This document shows, piece after piece, positions 8,806-17,153 of a stretch of 64,000 nucleotides of DNA. Where the stretch lies: the NCBI RefSeq assembly GCF_030068605.1, contig NZ_JASJOU010000010.1:124001-188000 (forward strand). The letters are read 5' to 3'. Under the pieces are notes generated by a model that saw only the letters and a list, made by a program, of their open reading frames with translations, was not told the origin of the DNA and did no database searches. Made by a program: the position numbers and the translations under genes. How positions within the stretch are numbered: position 1 is the first letter of the stretch; every line of letters starts with the position of its first letter. Source of the DNA: Xanthocytophaga agilis. GTDB taxonomy: Bacteria > Bacteroidota > Bacteroidia > Cytophagales > 172606-1.

Positions 8806-9005
8806 AATGTAGGGGCGACGGCGGTCGCCCTGTTTCCTTAGGCAATGTCTAGGTTTAACAGACAACCATTTCGAGTTTCCCCAACGTGGTTTCTACCAAA
8901 ACCAGGATAACCACTAGTCATATCGTGTCCCATATCTTTCTAAAAATAAAGAAAGTTTTATGGCGCGGGTGTCCACCCGTGCCCATATTGAAAGCAGCGT
9001 CCGCT
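8806..9005 (+). repeat. GTCC-hairpin composite repeat, copy C (about 200 bp)
   Basis: Same block order as copy B. It has TGTAGGGGCGAC with a GGGCGAC/GTCGCCC hairpin (8813-8830), AATGTCTAGGTTTAACAGACA, and TATCGTGTCCCATATCT at 8921-8937. The hairpin CGGGT-GTCC-ACCCG follows at 8966-8979, then CATATTGAAAGC and AGC-GTCC-GCT. The stem differs from copies A and B but remains fully paired around an unchanged GTCC loop. Confidence 0.75.
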
Positions 9006-9056
9006 CAATGCTGTCAAGGTAAGGGAGTGTATTTCTTTTTTTCATATTTCTTTATT

Positions 9057-9166
9057 GTCCTTCTGAAAGAATCTTGTGACAAGACCGGCGGCTTTTCCGA
9101 CTGGAGAATAAATTCACTCACAAACCAGACATAGCTCTATTTGTCAAAAGTTTCTTTCAGAAGGAC
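9057..9166. repeat. Dispersed 110-bp inverted-repeat element, copy R1
   Basis: It is bounded by GTCCTTCTGAAAGAA and TTTCTTTCAGAAGGAC, with the inner arms CTTGTGACAAG and TTTGTCAAAAG. The interior holds ACCGGCGGCTTTTCC and CTCACAAACCAGACATAGC. It is homologous to 17154-17263, 20017-20129 and 25809-25965. It encodes nothing and resembles a small non-autonomous element (MITE-like) or an extended hairpin. Confidence 0.75.
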
Positions 9167-9330
9167 AACGAGGTGGGGGCTTTTTTATACGGAGGGAGGA
9201 TTGTTTCCAGTTGGACAGAAAGGGGTAGCTCCTTTGACGAAGGGAAGAATAAACAGATTCTTTCTAAGAGGACACAAGGTGGGAAGATAGAAGAGAAAAA
9301 ACGATCCTTTCAGAAGGTCGGTTGATAAGA
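9167..9330. repeat. Degenerate tandem half-arms of the 110-bp element
   Basis: Downstream of R1 the right-arm motif recurs in decayed form: TTTCCAGTTGGAC, CCTTTGACGAAGGG, TTCTTTCTAAGAGGAC and CCTTTCAGAAGG. The copies are spaced by G-rich filler (GAGGTGGGGGC, GGAGGGAGG). The pattern mirrors the array at 19880-20016. Confidence 0.5.
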
Positions 9331-9846
9331 GGCAGAAGTTCATTTATGCCTGCAGCGTTCTATTGGCAGACTTTATTGCAAAAAAAGCAAGGTGAAGTGA
9401 AAATATTTTCATATAAATCATTTTTTTTGATTGTTACTATACATATATGAATTAGTAGTATTCAATTCAATTATTACTTTCAACAAAGTAGACTTTTAGA
9501 TGAAGATACCTAAAAAAACTGCTGGCAAGCCTTTTTTATACTCAAGCACATACTTTGAGATGTTTAGTAATCTTTGTCATTAGTTGTATTTTTTTATCCG
9601 AAAGCCCGGTAACTTCATTTGTCGGAACATTTCTTCACATAGAGAGCATGTTTCAGAATGTAAGAAATAGAATTTCTAAAAAAGTCAGGCAAAAATTGAT
9701 TTTGCTTTTAGAGCGCATTAGAGCCACTAAAAGACATAAGGTAAAGTCATTTGTCGAACTGGCAGGTGATTTTGGTTTATAGAGGCTCTGAGAGGCTTTA
9801 AATTCACTGGAGCCAAATTTTAAACTTTCCCTTCTCTGGCCACTAC

Positions 9847-10110
9847 TTACACTACCTGTATACTTATTGGTGTGCTATAAAAAAAATATTTTCCGTCACC
9901 CTCCATATCTGTAGCAAGGAAAATACGATCATCTTTTGTGAGTATCTGACTAGTATTCTGGTTCTCAGTAAAATACAAAGTCTCTAAATATAATAAGGTG
10001 TAAGTTCCATAAAATACCCAGGAGTACTGGTAAAAGTTATAGTATATGCAGGCAAAATAACCTTTGTATGGAAAGCTTATTTTTTTTATTTTTGAAAAGT
10101 AAAAAGTAGC
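9847..10110 (-). pseudogene. Possible C-terminal gene fragment without a start codon
   Basis: On the minus strand a frame of 87 codons runs from just after a TGA at 10111-10113 to TAA at 9847-9849. It reads like protein (YYNFYQYSWVFYGTY, then SQILTKDDRIFLATDMEGDG) but has no ATG, GTG or TTG near its beginning. It may be the tail of a gene whose 5' part was lost. No family is recognised and chance cannot be excluded. Confidence 0.3.
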
Positions 10111-10383
10111 TCAAAGTTGCTCAAAAAAGCAAAAACTTTTACATACTCTCCTACCTATCTGTTTTTTAGGGAGTCAGGTATTCTTAGAAAAATGTTACTA
10201 AATACTTTTATTTACATGATTTTAAAAGTTATCGCGTCAGGTTTTGAGTTTGCCCTTATTCATCTCAAATCATATTTTTCACATACCAGTCTTACACAGC
10301 CACCACGGGCTATCAGGTACAGCATAAAAACCAAAATGTTTATATAATAAAAAAGGAATCCCTTTATGAGAGACTCCTAGCAT

Positions 10384-10468
10384 GAGCCAGTGTAGCGAAG
10401 TTTGGCGACGGAACTACAGTTGGACTTAGAATCAACCTTCTGTTTTGCAGAAAGGCTGCTTTATTTTT
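10384..10468 (+). other. tRNA-Leu(UAG)-like remnant ending in a hairpin
   Basis: A possible acceptor strand GCCAGTG is followed by a D-arm-like TAGCGAAGTTTGGCGACGG, an anticodon-arm-like TTGGA-CTTAGAA-TCAACC (anticodon UAG) and a long variable-arm-like hairpin TTCTG-TTTTG-CAGAA. No T-arm or CCA end follows. Instead there is CTGCTTTATTTTT, so the last hairpin (10436-10455) may also act as a terminator. It is best viewed as a truncated tRNA gene or integration scar, at low confidence. Confidence 0.3.
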
Positions 10469-10743
10469 ATCAGAGACAATGCAGATGAGAGTACCTTATG
10501 TTGCCTTTAGTATACAGAATCTTCTTTATAAGATCTATTGAGCTACTTGCAACGAGGCTTTACAAATTTAGCAAAAAGTAAGTAAAAGTAAATATCCATA
10601 ACTGCTTTTTCGTCGAAAAGACAAACGGGAGCTGGCACATTTACTCCGCATACATTCTGCTTTCTATCTTTCAACTGTATTGTCTCTGGTTGTCCTCATA
10701 ATGGGTTCTGGTGTAATTACTTTTTACCAAAACCTACTTATTC

Positions 10744-11025
10744 ATGCACAATCCATTTGAAGATCTTCAGAATCGGCTTATCCGTTTGGAAGCTCTTGTT
10801 CTTGAACTTCAGTCTAGTCAGCAACCTTCTGTTATCAAACACCTGGGCGGTATTGAACTGGCGATGCAAATCACAGGACTAGCCCAATCTACTATTTACA
10901 ATCTGGTATCCGCAGACCGCATCCCTTATATGAAGCGGGGCAAGAAGTTGTATTTCAGCCGTACTGACCTGGAAGCCTGGATTACCGAAGGAAAACAGGA
11001 CGTTATCCGGAACATAGAGGCATAG
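10744..11025 (+). CDS. Excisionase/MerR-type helix-turn-helix protein
   Basis: A 93-residue protein. A short coiled-coil N-terminus (FEDLQNRLIRLEALVLELQ) is followed by a helix_turn_helix_17-type winged helix (about residues 38-85) with AMQITGLAQSTIYNLVSADRIPYMK and LYFSRTDLEAWI. Such proteins bind DNA as excisionases or replication/partition regulators in Bacteroidota mobile elements. It lies 100 bp upstream of the RepA-like ATPase gene in the same direction, the standard pairing for this module. No integrase is present. Confidence 0.8.
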   Translation: MHNPFEDLQNRLIRLEALVLELQSSQQPSVIKHLGGIELAMQITGLAQSTIYNLVSADRIPYMKRGKKLYFSRTDLEAWITEGKQDVIRNIEA

Positions 11026-11125
11026 CCAATCTGACATACTGCAGGCAAATACCAATCAGGCTCAAAGAGTTCTGCAACATACCTATGGGCCAGAAAAAAC
11101 ACTACTAATCTACTTTTAACTCACC

Positions 11126-12283
11126 ATGAATAACTATTATAATACTAGCAGTAACGAATTTAATCAACTGGTCAATCAGTTTAGAGAAGGGAGACCGATA
11201 GATTTTTCTATGCCTCAACCCAAACCTGAGCGTAAACGGAGTATAGATATTGACTTCACGTATCAGGCTCGCAACCGTAAGCCTGCCATTCGTATTAATG
11301 ATGTAGATCTGGTTAGCAAAGGCGAAATACTATCGGTAATTGGTGCCCCAGGTGCAGGTAAGTCTAACCTGGTGGAAGACATTGTAGCGGGTTTTGTATC
11401 CCATATCACGCATACACCGTATCCCAATCCGCTGATTGGCTTTCACTATGAAGCCGCTACTCCACAAAGCCGGATGGTGCTATTTGACTTTGAACGATCC
11501 ACGGATGATGTAGCCCAGTCTGTAGGCCGGATTTTCAGGCGAACAGGCATGAACGAAAACCTGCTGAAGGACAACCATTTTTACAATGTGATGATTCGCT
11601 CCCAGATTGAACTGGGAACACTGGAAGAAAGACGCGACGACATTCGCCTGTTTTTGCAGGAAGCTATTGATAAAGGAGAACCTTACGACTATTTGATACT
11701 GGACGGCTGTCTGGACCTGACCACCAACATGAACGATCCAGAAGGAGCACCTGAGGCTGTCCGCTGGATACGTACCCTAACAGCCGAATTTAACCTGGCT
11801 ACAATCTGCACCTTGCATCCGAACAAAAACAGTGAAACAGCAGCCGGGCACTTTGGGACGTTCCTGCATCGATGGAGCCGGGCATTTCTGCTGCTTAAGA
11901 AAGTTCCCACTATGAATGGACTACGAATGCTCACATCTGAGTTTGATTTAGGCAAACTTTCTCACAGCTCAGATTCAGTTGAAAGATATTTTACCTGGAA
12001 TAAAGAGCGACGTTTCTTTACAGCAATAGATGCCCCTATAATGCTTCCCTCTCAGCCTAACCCTAATCATGCACCTAAGCTACAGCAGCTTATTGAAAAA
12101 ATATTTACCAAACGAATGACTACTGAGATACCAGCCGTAGAGTTTAAAAAACTTATGCTGGAAGCCTCAGGTGAAAACGAAAGTAAGGTAAAACGTCTAA
12201 TTGCTCAAGCTGTTGAATTTGGATATGTAAGAGTTAGTGGTGGAAAAAAAGCAGCCATCTATCATCTTGTTACTATACCCTGA
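11126..12283 (+). CDS. RepA-like AAA family ATPase of a mobile-element module
   Basis: A 385-residue RecA-fold ATPase of the AAA_25/RepA type. Walker A is GAPGAGKSN at residues 73-81 and a Walker B-like strand is DYLILDGC. A sensor region TICTLHPNKNSE follows, and the C-terminus (about 310-385) is a winged-helix-like tail. Relatives are hexameric helicase-like replication proteins carried by plasmids, integrative elements and satellites. It follows the HTH gene and is followed by a perfect palindrome and A-rich direct repeats that could be a replication or regulatory region (inference). Confidence 0.8.
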   Translation: MNNYYNTSSNEFNQLVNQFREGRPIDFSMPQPKPERKRSIDIDFTYQARNRKPAIRINDVDLVSKGEILSVIGAPGAGKSNLVEDIVAGFVSHITHTPYPNPLIGFHYEAATPQSRMVLFDFERSTDDVAQSVGRIFRRTGMNENLLKDNHFYNVMIRSQIELGTLEERRDDIRLFLQEAIDKGEPYDYLILDGCLDLTTNMNDPEGAPEAVRWIRTLTAEFNLATICTLHPNKNSETAAGHFGTFLHRWSRAFLLLKKVPTMNGLRMLTSEFDLGKLSHSSDSVERYFTWNKERRFFTAIDAPIMLPSQPNPNHAPKLQQLIEKIFTKRMTTEIPAVEFKKLMLEASGENESKVKRLIAQAVEFGYVRVSGGKKAAIYHLVTIP

Positions 12284-12287
12284 CAAC

Positions 12288-12343
12288 TTTTTTGGTTCAC
12301 AGTTTCTCTCTCCTATAGGAGAGAGAAACTGTGAACCAAAAAA
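12288..12343. terminator. 56-bp perfect palindrome after the RepA-like gene
   Basis: Two 28-nt arms pair without a mismatch. The left arm starts with TTTTTTGGTTCAC, the centre is TCCTATAGGA and the right arm ends with GTGAACCAAAAAA. It begins 5 nt after the stop codon. The T and A runs lie inside the stem, so it could terminate transcription in either direction. Its length is greater than most intrinsic terminators, and the GTGAACCAAAAAA arm recurs downstream. Confidence 0.7.
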
Positions 12344-12367
12344 TAAAAACTAATCAACAAACTAAAA

Positions 12368-12540
12368 ATGCACTAAAAAGTGAACCAAAAAATACGTGAT
12401 AATGCATTGATAAATAGTTTGTTATATGATATTTGATAAAAAACAGGTGAGCCAGAAATAAACTAAAATGACCTAAAAAAGTGGTGTTTTCTGGGTCATT
12501 TTTTAGTTCGGTAGATGCACTAAAAAGAACTAAAAAAATA
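12368..12540. repeat. A-rich direct and inverted repeats (iteron-like)
   Basis: ATGCACTAAAAAG followed by GAACC/TAAAAAAATA occurs at 12368-12394 and 12515-12540. GTGAACCAAAAAA occurs at 12331-12343 and 12380-12392. An inverted pair, AACTAAAATGACC (12461-12473) and GGTCATTTTTTAGTT (12494-12508), lies between them. Their position beside a RepA-like gene suggests an origin, a packaging or a regulatory region, but the copy number is low. Confidence 0.4.
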
Positions 12541-12891
12541 TAAGCAAAATACAGTGCATACCATTAATAGTACAAAATACTCATATCGTTCAACCTTCAA
12601 CTTATGCTTGAAATAGTAAAATCTACGGTCTACACTTTATCTCTGATTTAGATATGTATGCATACTTTAACCCAAAACAAATTCTTGGCCACAATCATAC
12701 ACAACAAAAATTTTAACTATAACTCTATGCAAAACCATCTGACCCAACCAGAATTTAGTCTGGCTCATCAGCCACCATAATACATTGAAATGAACGCATT
12801 ACAATTGTTTGAACTAAATACTATTCAACCAGCCATCCTGAATATAACTCAACTCATTATTACTAATTCACCACTTTAACTGATAATACCT
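12541..12891. other. Intergenic region with two very short ORFs
   Basis: Apart from the repeats before it, the gap to the XRE gene contains two tiny frames. One encodes 17 residues from ATG 12727 and the other 29 residues from ATG 12790 to TAA 12879, both co-directional with the flanking genes. Neither has independent support as a gene. Confidence 0.3.
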
Positions 12892-13137
12892 ATGAATTTA
12901 CAGAAGATAGGCCAACGCATACATTATATACGCACGGAGATTGTTAAACTGCCTCAACGCGAATTTGTGCAGCGCATGGGATTAGGACAAAGCAATATTT
13001 CTCAAATGGAAAAAGGATACACTTTACCCAGCTGTTTTTTCCTGTTTAGCTTGCACATTACCTACGATATCAACCTAAACTGGCTGATGACAGGATGCGG
13101 CAATATGTACAACAAGCCTGTAACTGATAATGGGTAA
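12892..13137 (+). CDS. XRE-family helix-turn-helix regulator
   Basis: An 81-residue protein with a single HTH_3/XRE domain at about residues 5-70. The first helices contain IGQRIHYIRTEIVKLPQREFVQRMG, and the recognition helix region is LGQSNISQMEKGYTLP. It ends with the INLNWLMTG motif common in Bacteroidota XRE proteins. It is a likely DNA-binding regulator of the small accessory module that precedes it. A strong terminator follows 18 bp downstream. Confidence 0.85.
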   Translation: MNLQKIGQRIHYIRTEIVKLPQREFVQRMGLGQSNISQMEKGYTLPSCFFLFSLHITYDINLNWLMTGCGNMYNKPVTDNG

Positions 13138-13155
13138 CAAGCAGTAAATATTAAA

Positions 13156-13184
13156 ACAGGCGTCACTATCTCTGTGACGCCTGT
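13156..13184 (+). terminator. Hairpin terminator after the XRE gene
   Basis: ACAGGCGTCAC and GTGACGCCTGT form an 11-bp perfect stem around a 7-nt loop, 18 bp after the XRE stop codon. The T tract is weak on the plus strand, but an AAAA run precedes the stem, so it may also serve transcripts from the opposite strand. Confidence 0.6.
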
Positions 13185-13262
13185 ATCAATAATGTAGTGC
13201 AGTAATGTTTTGTGCTTTATCTCTTCACCTGCAAATTACACTATAAGCAGGTGAGTATTCTG

Positions 13263-13781
13263 TTAAAATAACGTCAGGGACTCAAACAATCGATCTTTAT
13301 TAACCTCTGCTATTTCTTTATGTGACTTATTAGCTTTTACCCCCATTATTACGATACGATTATTCACAATAAGCATACGCATATATATCAGTTCTCCAGA
13401 AGGATCTTTGAATCCCAAATCCATTCCTTTCATACTCTGTACATCTATTTCAAGCTGATATAAGATCTGATAGTTTTCACCTCTTAGATAACGCTCCGTA
13501 AATTCCTGCAGAAGTTCTTTTGCTCTTTTTGCTGGTATCTTTACTACATTTGGCTCTATCTTACCAGGCAGTGTACTATTCACAATCCGAATCGTCATTT
13601 TTTCAGTCTGGCAAAAGACATATTGTAATGTATCTGTACGCATGACTGTTTCGGTGGCAGGTAATTCAAGGGTTCCTATTTTATCCAATCTTACAAGATG
13701 CCAGTTTTGCGAATAAGCAGACAATGAGATCAGCATCAGGATTATTCCCAACAGGTAGTGTTTCAACTGGATTTTTTTCAT
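13263..13781 (-). CDS. Hypothetical exported protein
   Basis: A 172-residue protein with a clear Sec signal peptide (MKKIQLKHYLLGIILMLISL, cleavage near AYSQ). The mature ~147 residues are predicted soluble, with alternating strands and a helix (RAKELLQEFTERYL). No conserved domain is recognised. It is probably periplasmic. It is a single gene, convergent with the XRE gene and divergent from the lipoprotein gene at 14017. Confidence 0.65.
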   Translation of the reverse strand: MKKIQLKHYLLGIILMLISLSAYSQNWHLVRLDKIGTLELPATETVMRTDTLQYVFCQTEKMTIRIVNSTLPGKIEPNVVKIPAKRAKELLQEFTERYLRGENYQILYQLEIDVQSMKGMDLGFKDPSGELIYMRMLIVNNRIVIMGVKANKSHKEIAEVNKDRLFESLTLF

Positions 13782-14016
13782 GAGTAAGTAAACAGGGAAC
13801 TTGTAAATCTGTTTTTGAACCTATAAAGTAAGTAACTATTTGTATCAGGACGGTTTGTTTGATAAATAATGCCGGGCTTTTGCTCTTCTGAATTATTCAT
13901 TTCTTTAAGCTAACCAGAGGTCACCAAATAAAATAGTAACATCACCAAGAGCTTGTTTTCTTTCCACTTATATTTGCTCCTTAGTAAAAATAATTCTGTC
14001 ATCTTTCTACTTCATT

Positions 14017-15018
14017 ATGTTTAAACAATTACTTCCTTTCCTGTTAACAGGAATCGTATTGATTACTGCCTGCAAACCTGACAATGACGAAACTCCCACT
14101 CCTCAGAAAACCTGTAGATTAACCGATAGCCAGTCCATTACGCTCTACCCGGACAACTCCAGGGATACGATTACCATACATTATGAATATAATAGTCAAG
14201 GATTGCTGGTCAGCACAAAAAATATATCTTCAGGCATCATCATCTATACAACTAATATATATAATTCGGAAGGTTTTTTAACTGAACAGAAAACCACTAC
14301 TGAGAGTACAAATCCTGGTCAAGGTATCGTCAAATATACTTACATACAAGGTAAACTTTCTAGATTCAATACTACATATGAATCAACCTCTTATCAGTAT
14401 ACAAATGAATTCAATTACAATACAGATGGTAAAATGACATCTATGATATGGAAAGGAAAAAGCTTGTCCAATGATGGCTCTGTTCTTGGGTATAAAGATT
14501 CAATTTTGTATCGTTATACAGATAGAAAACTAACAGAAATCCTAGCGTATTATCAAAGAGATGGGTTACGTGACTATAATTACCACTATACGGTGGAAAC
14601 AGATGAGAAAGGTCGTATGTTGTCTAAGTCCAAGGAAGATGGCTATAAAATAGTATATCAGTATAATGCAGATGGAGAATTAATTAATCTTAAAAACTAT
14701 TATATTGATCTGCTTGAATCCTACACTGTATATGAATATGATACCAAGAAAGATATTGAAACTCTGATAAACCCTATTCCTAAAGGCCATCCTGCCAACA
14801 TATCCGGAGAAGAGGTGCATAATATGACCAAGCAGATTTCGTATGATAAGAACGATTATAATAATAGTAATCCGACTCATACGCTACAAGAGTATGAGTC
14901 CTACCTATATGAGTATGAATACAATGAGCAGGGATATCCCACCAAAAAGATTCAGAAATATACCTCCAATGGCCAGACCAGGATCACTACTACTACTTAC
15001 AATATAACTTGTCAGTAA
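14017..15018 (+). CDS. Putative lipoprotein with YD-like repeats
   Basis: A 333-residue protein. The lipobox is ITAC at residues 17-20, after a hydrophobic N-terminus. The mature part consists of about ten irregular YD/RHS-like units of around 22 residues, such as YEYNSQGLLVSTKN, NEFNYNTDGKMTSM, VYQYNADGELINLKN and YEYNEQGYPTKK. These should form a short beta-solenoid on the cell surface or in the periplasm. Such lipoproteins are common in Bacteroidota and their function is unknown. No toxin or protease domain is attached, unlike in true RHS proteins. Confidence 0.75.
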   Translation: MFKQLLPFLLTGIVLITACKPDNDETPTPQKTCRLTDSQSITLYPDNSRDTITIHYEYNSQGLLVSTKNISSGIIIYTTNIYNSEGFLTEQKTTTESTNPGQGIVKYTYIQGKLSRFNTTYESTSYQYTNEFNYNTDGKMTSMIWKGKSLSNDGSVLGYKDSILYRYTDRKLTEILAYYQRDGLRDYNYHYTVETDEKGRMLSKSKEDGYKIVYQYNADGELINLKNYYIDLLESYTVYEYDTKKDIETLINPIPKGHPANISGEEVHNMTKQISYDKNDYNNSNPTHTLQEYESYLYEYEYNEQGYPTKKIQKYTSNGQTRITTTTYNITCQ

Positions 15019-15371
15019 ATTGAGCAATCCTGTAAAGGCTGGAAAATACAAGATGGAGATTATAAATGATACCGGGGTTTTACTATATTTCTAAGCGCAT
15101 AGTAAATTCGGTATTGCCTTTAGTGTGAAGTGTGAATTGAGGCATGGTTACTTAAAACCAGTATCTGTTTATTATTTTACAACAGCTTTTAATACTTCAG
15201 ATTCAACCTCCTCAAAACATGCCTCTCAAAACATACTTTACCACCTCACTGTATCCATTGAAATAAAGTATAGGCGAATCCAAAATTTGTAGTATTAGGT
15301 AATTCGCCTTTCTTGTCATTTCCTATGTATATTTAAGCTTTACTGCATTGTATACAGACAGTATCCTACCC
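15019..15371. other. Intergenic region without a recognised feature
   Basis: About 350 bp between the YD-like lipoprotein and the Crp-family regulator. I see no hairpin with a T tract and no repeat shared with the other intergenic regions. The promoter of the regulator gene should lie here. Confidence 0.4.
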
Positions 15372-15950
15372 ATGACAGACACATTTTTTAGATATACTGA
15401 CAGGTTTGTAAACTTTACCCAGCAAGACAAAAATCTCCTTGTGTCTGCTCTGACGCTTACACAGGTCCCTGCAAAAACAGAGTTGGTTTCTTATAATCAG
15501 CAAACGGATGCACTGTATTTTCTTCTCACAGGCTGTATCCGGAAATATTTTGTGAAAGAAGGTGAACAGATCACTACCTATATTATGACAGAGAATGGGT
15601 TTATAGGGGCATTCGATAGCATTGTTATGGGTATTCCAAGCGAAGAAATTATAGAGTGCCTGGAACCCTGTACCTTGTTGGTTCTGAAAAAAGCGGATCT
15701 GGACAGGCTGTATCAGCAATTACCATTAATGAATGAGTTCATACGAAAGGTACTTGAAGGTGTACTCATTCAGTTTAAGCAGACTCTTTCTCTATTTATT
15801 CTGGATAATCCGGAAGAACGGTATATAAAGTTACTCTCTCAAAACCCTGAAATTCTGCAAAGGGTACCTCAGCATATGCTTGCTACTTATCTGGGCATTA
15901 CCGCTACTTCGCTGAGCCGTATCCGGAAACGAATTTTAGAGAAGGCCTGA
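15372..15950 (+). CDS. Crp/Fnr-family transcriptional regulator
   Basis: About 192 residues from ATG 15372; an in-frame TTG at 15348 would add eight residues. An N-terminal cyclic-nucleotide-binding beta-roll (about 20-125) includes LYFLLTGCIRKYFVKEGEQIT. A C-terminal helical DNA-binding part ends with QHMLATYLGITATSLSRIRKRI. The cysteine cluster of Fnr is absent. This belongs to the Bacteroidota cNMP-binding group whose ligands are mostly unknown. It lies 76 bp upstream of an SDR gene in the same direction, which may be its target. Confidence 0.9.
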   Translation: MTDTFFRYTDRFVNFTQQDKNLLVSALTLTQVPAKTELVSYNQQTDALYFLLTGCIRKYFVKEGEQITTYIMTENGFIGAFDSIVMGIPSEEIIECLEPCTLLVLKKADLDRLYQQLPLMNEFIRKVLEGVLIQFKQTLSLFILDNPEERYIKLLSQNPEILQRVPQHMLATYLGITATSLSRIRKRILEKA

Positions 15951-16026
15951 TCTTTCTTGTCTTTTGTAAACGTTTTGTGCCTCCTGTTGCCTGCATCTTT
16001 GTATTGCAATCTTACGCAATCGATAT

Positions 16027-16992
16027 ATGAAACAGGTATTTGTAACAGGAGGTTCGGGTTTTGTGGGACAAAACCTTATTCCTATGCTCATAGAGCAAGG
16101 GTATACAGTAAAAGCCCTGGCACGTTCGGCTCAGGCTATCCAAAAAGTAGAAAAGCTAGGTGCTACTGCCATAAAAGGTGATCTGAACGACGCTCAGCGA
16201 CTGGCACAGGGAGTGAAAGACTGTGAAACGGTCTTTCATCTGGCTGCCTCTGTCGACTTTTTCGCTTCAGAAAAAGACCTACGAAAACTACATGTTGAGG
16301 CAACAGAACTGTTGTTGTCAGCTGCTAAAAATGCAGGTGTGCACAAATTTGTCTATCTGAGTGCCGCTTCTGTTATCATGAATGGCCGGCCTATCGTACA
16401 TGCAGACGAGAGTTTTGTTTCTGATAACATCATCGACGGCTATTCAAGAACCAAGCTGCAAGCCGAGAATCTGGTTCTGCAAGCCAACACCCGCCACTTT
16501 CAGACTGTAGCCCTCCGGCCACCCTTGATCTGGGGCAAAGGCGACCCTAATGTATTGCCTGCCATTATAGACGCTATAAAAAAAGGACAAATGCAGTTTA
16601 TAAATGGTGGCAATCACCGCCTGGTAACCTGCCATGTCACCAATGTATGTCACGCCTTGATGCTGGCAGATCAGAAAGACCAAAGTGGCAAAACGTATTT
16701 TCTGACAGATGGAGAAACTCCTGTTTTCAAAGACTTTATACAAAGCTATGTAGGTACACAAGGTGTAAGCATTCCTGATAAAACTGTCTCTCTGGCAGCG
16801 GCAAAACGTATCGCAGCAGTTATGGAATTTGTCTGGAAAACCTTCAGGCTGAAAGGCCATCCACCTCTCTATAAAGGACTTGTGAACACACTAGGCCTGG
16901 AGTTTATCACCAACGACAAACGGGCAAGGCAAGAACTTGGCTACAAGACATTTGTAACCATAGAGGAAGGGTTAAACAGCATGAGAAAGTAG
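16027..16992 (+). CDS. NAD-dependent epimerase/dehydratase (extended SDR)
   Basis: A 321-residue extended short-chain dehydrogenase. The dinucleotide-binding GGSGFVG is at residues 8-14, the acidic D52 in GDLND is next, and HLAAS precedes the catalytic YSRTK (Y139, K143). LRPPLIWGKGD is the family's substrate-domain motif. The family reduces or epimerises sugar nucleotides, hydroxy-steroids or 3-ketoacyl compounds. The arrangement resembles 3-beta-hydroxysteroid-dehydrogenase/OleD-like members, but the substrate is not decidable here. It follows a Crp-type regulator. Confidence 0.85.
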   Translation: MKQVFVTGGSGFVGQNLIPMLIEQGYTVKALARSAQAIQKVEKLGATAIKGDLNDAQRLAQGVKDCETVFHLAASVDFFASEKDLRKLHVEATELLLSAAKNAGVHKFVYLSAASVIMNGRPIVHADESFVSDNIIDGYSRTKLQAENLVLQANTRHFQTVALRPPLIWGKGDPNVLPAIIDAIKKGQMQFINGGNHRLVTCHVTNVCHALMLADQKDQSGKTYFLTDGETPVFKDFIQSYVGTQGVSIPDKTVSLAAAKRIAAVMEFVWKTFRLKGHPPLYKGLVNTLGLEFITNDKRARQELGYKTFVTIEEGLNSMRK

Positions 16993-17046
16993 TGTGGAGG
17001 TATAATAAGAGCCTTATTCTCTCTTCCAGTCCTCCCATTATGTCCC

Positions 17047-17108
17047 CAGGTTGGTATTATCACCAACCTGAACGGTGGGAAACAACTCGTTGGTGAATAA
17101 CACCAACG
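17047..17108. repeat. Pair of GTTGGTG-stem hairpins
   Basis: CAGGTTGGT pairs with ACCAACCTG (17047-17070), and CGTTGGTG pairs with CACCAACG (17088-17108). The two hairpins have related stems, AT-rich loops and an 17-nt spacer. They form a REP-like pair in the gap between convergent genes. Confidence 0.6.
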
Positions 17109-17153
17109 ACGGGAAAAGCTTTATCCCCCTCCTAAGGACTAGACTATCTTTCT

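Larger units (their letters stand above)
9331..10743. other. AT-rich non-coding stretch with gene debris
   Basis: No convincing intact gene lies between the phosphodiesterase gene and the HTH gene at 10744. The stretch contains the possible gene fragment at 9847-10110 and the tRNA-like sequence at 10384-10468, listed separately. The short open frames at 9555-9782 and 10117-10347 have no coding character. The rest shows no structure I recognise. Confidence 0.5.

Noticed and set aside
9555-9782. 75-residue plus-strand frame with a hydrophobic start
   Set aside because: Low-complexity, no homology recognised and no context; probably chance in AT-rich DNA.
10117-10347. 76-residue plus-strand frame
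   Set aside because: No domain and AT-driven composition; it starts in a non-coding stretch.
13782-15018. RHS/YD-type polymorphic toxin
   Set aside because: The repeats are short and irregular, and no core protease, toxin domain or immunity gene is attached.
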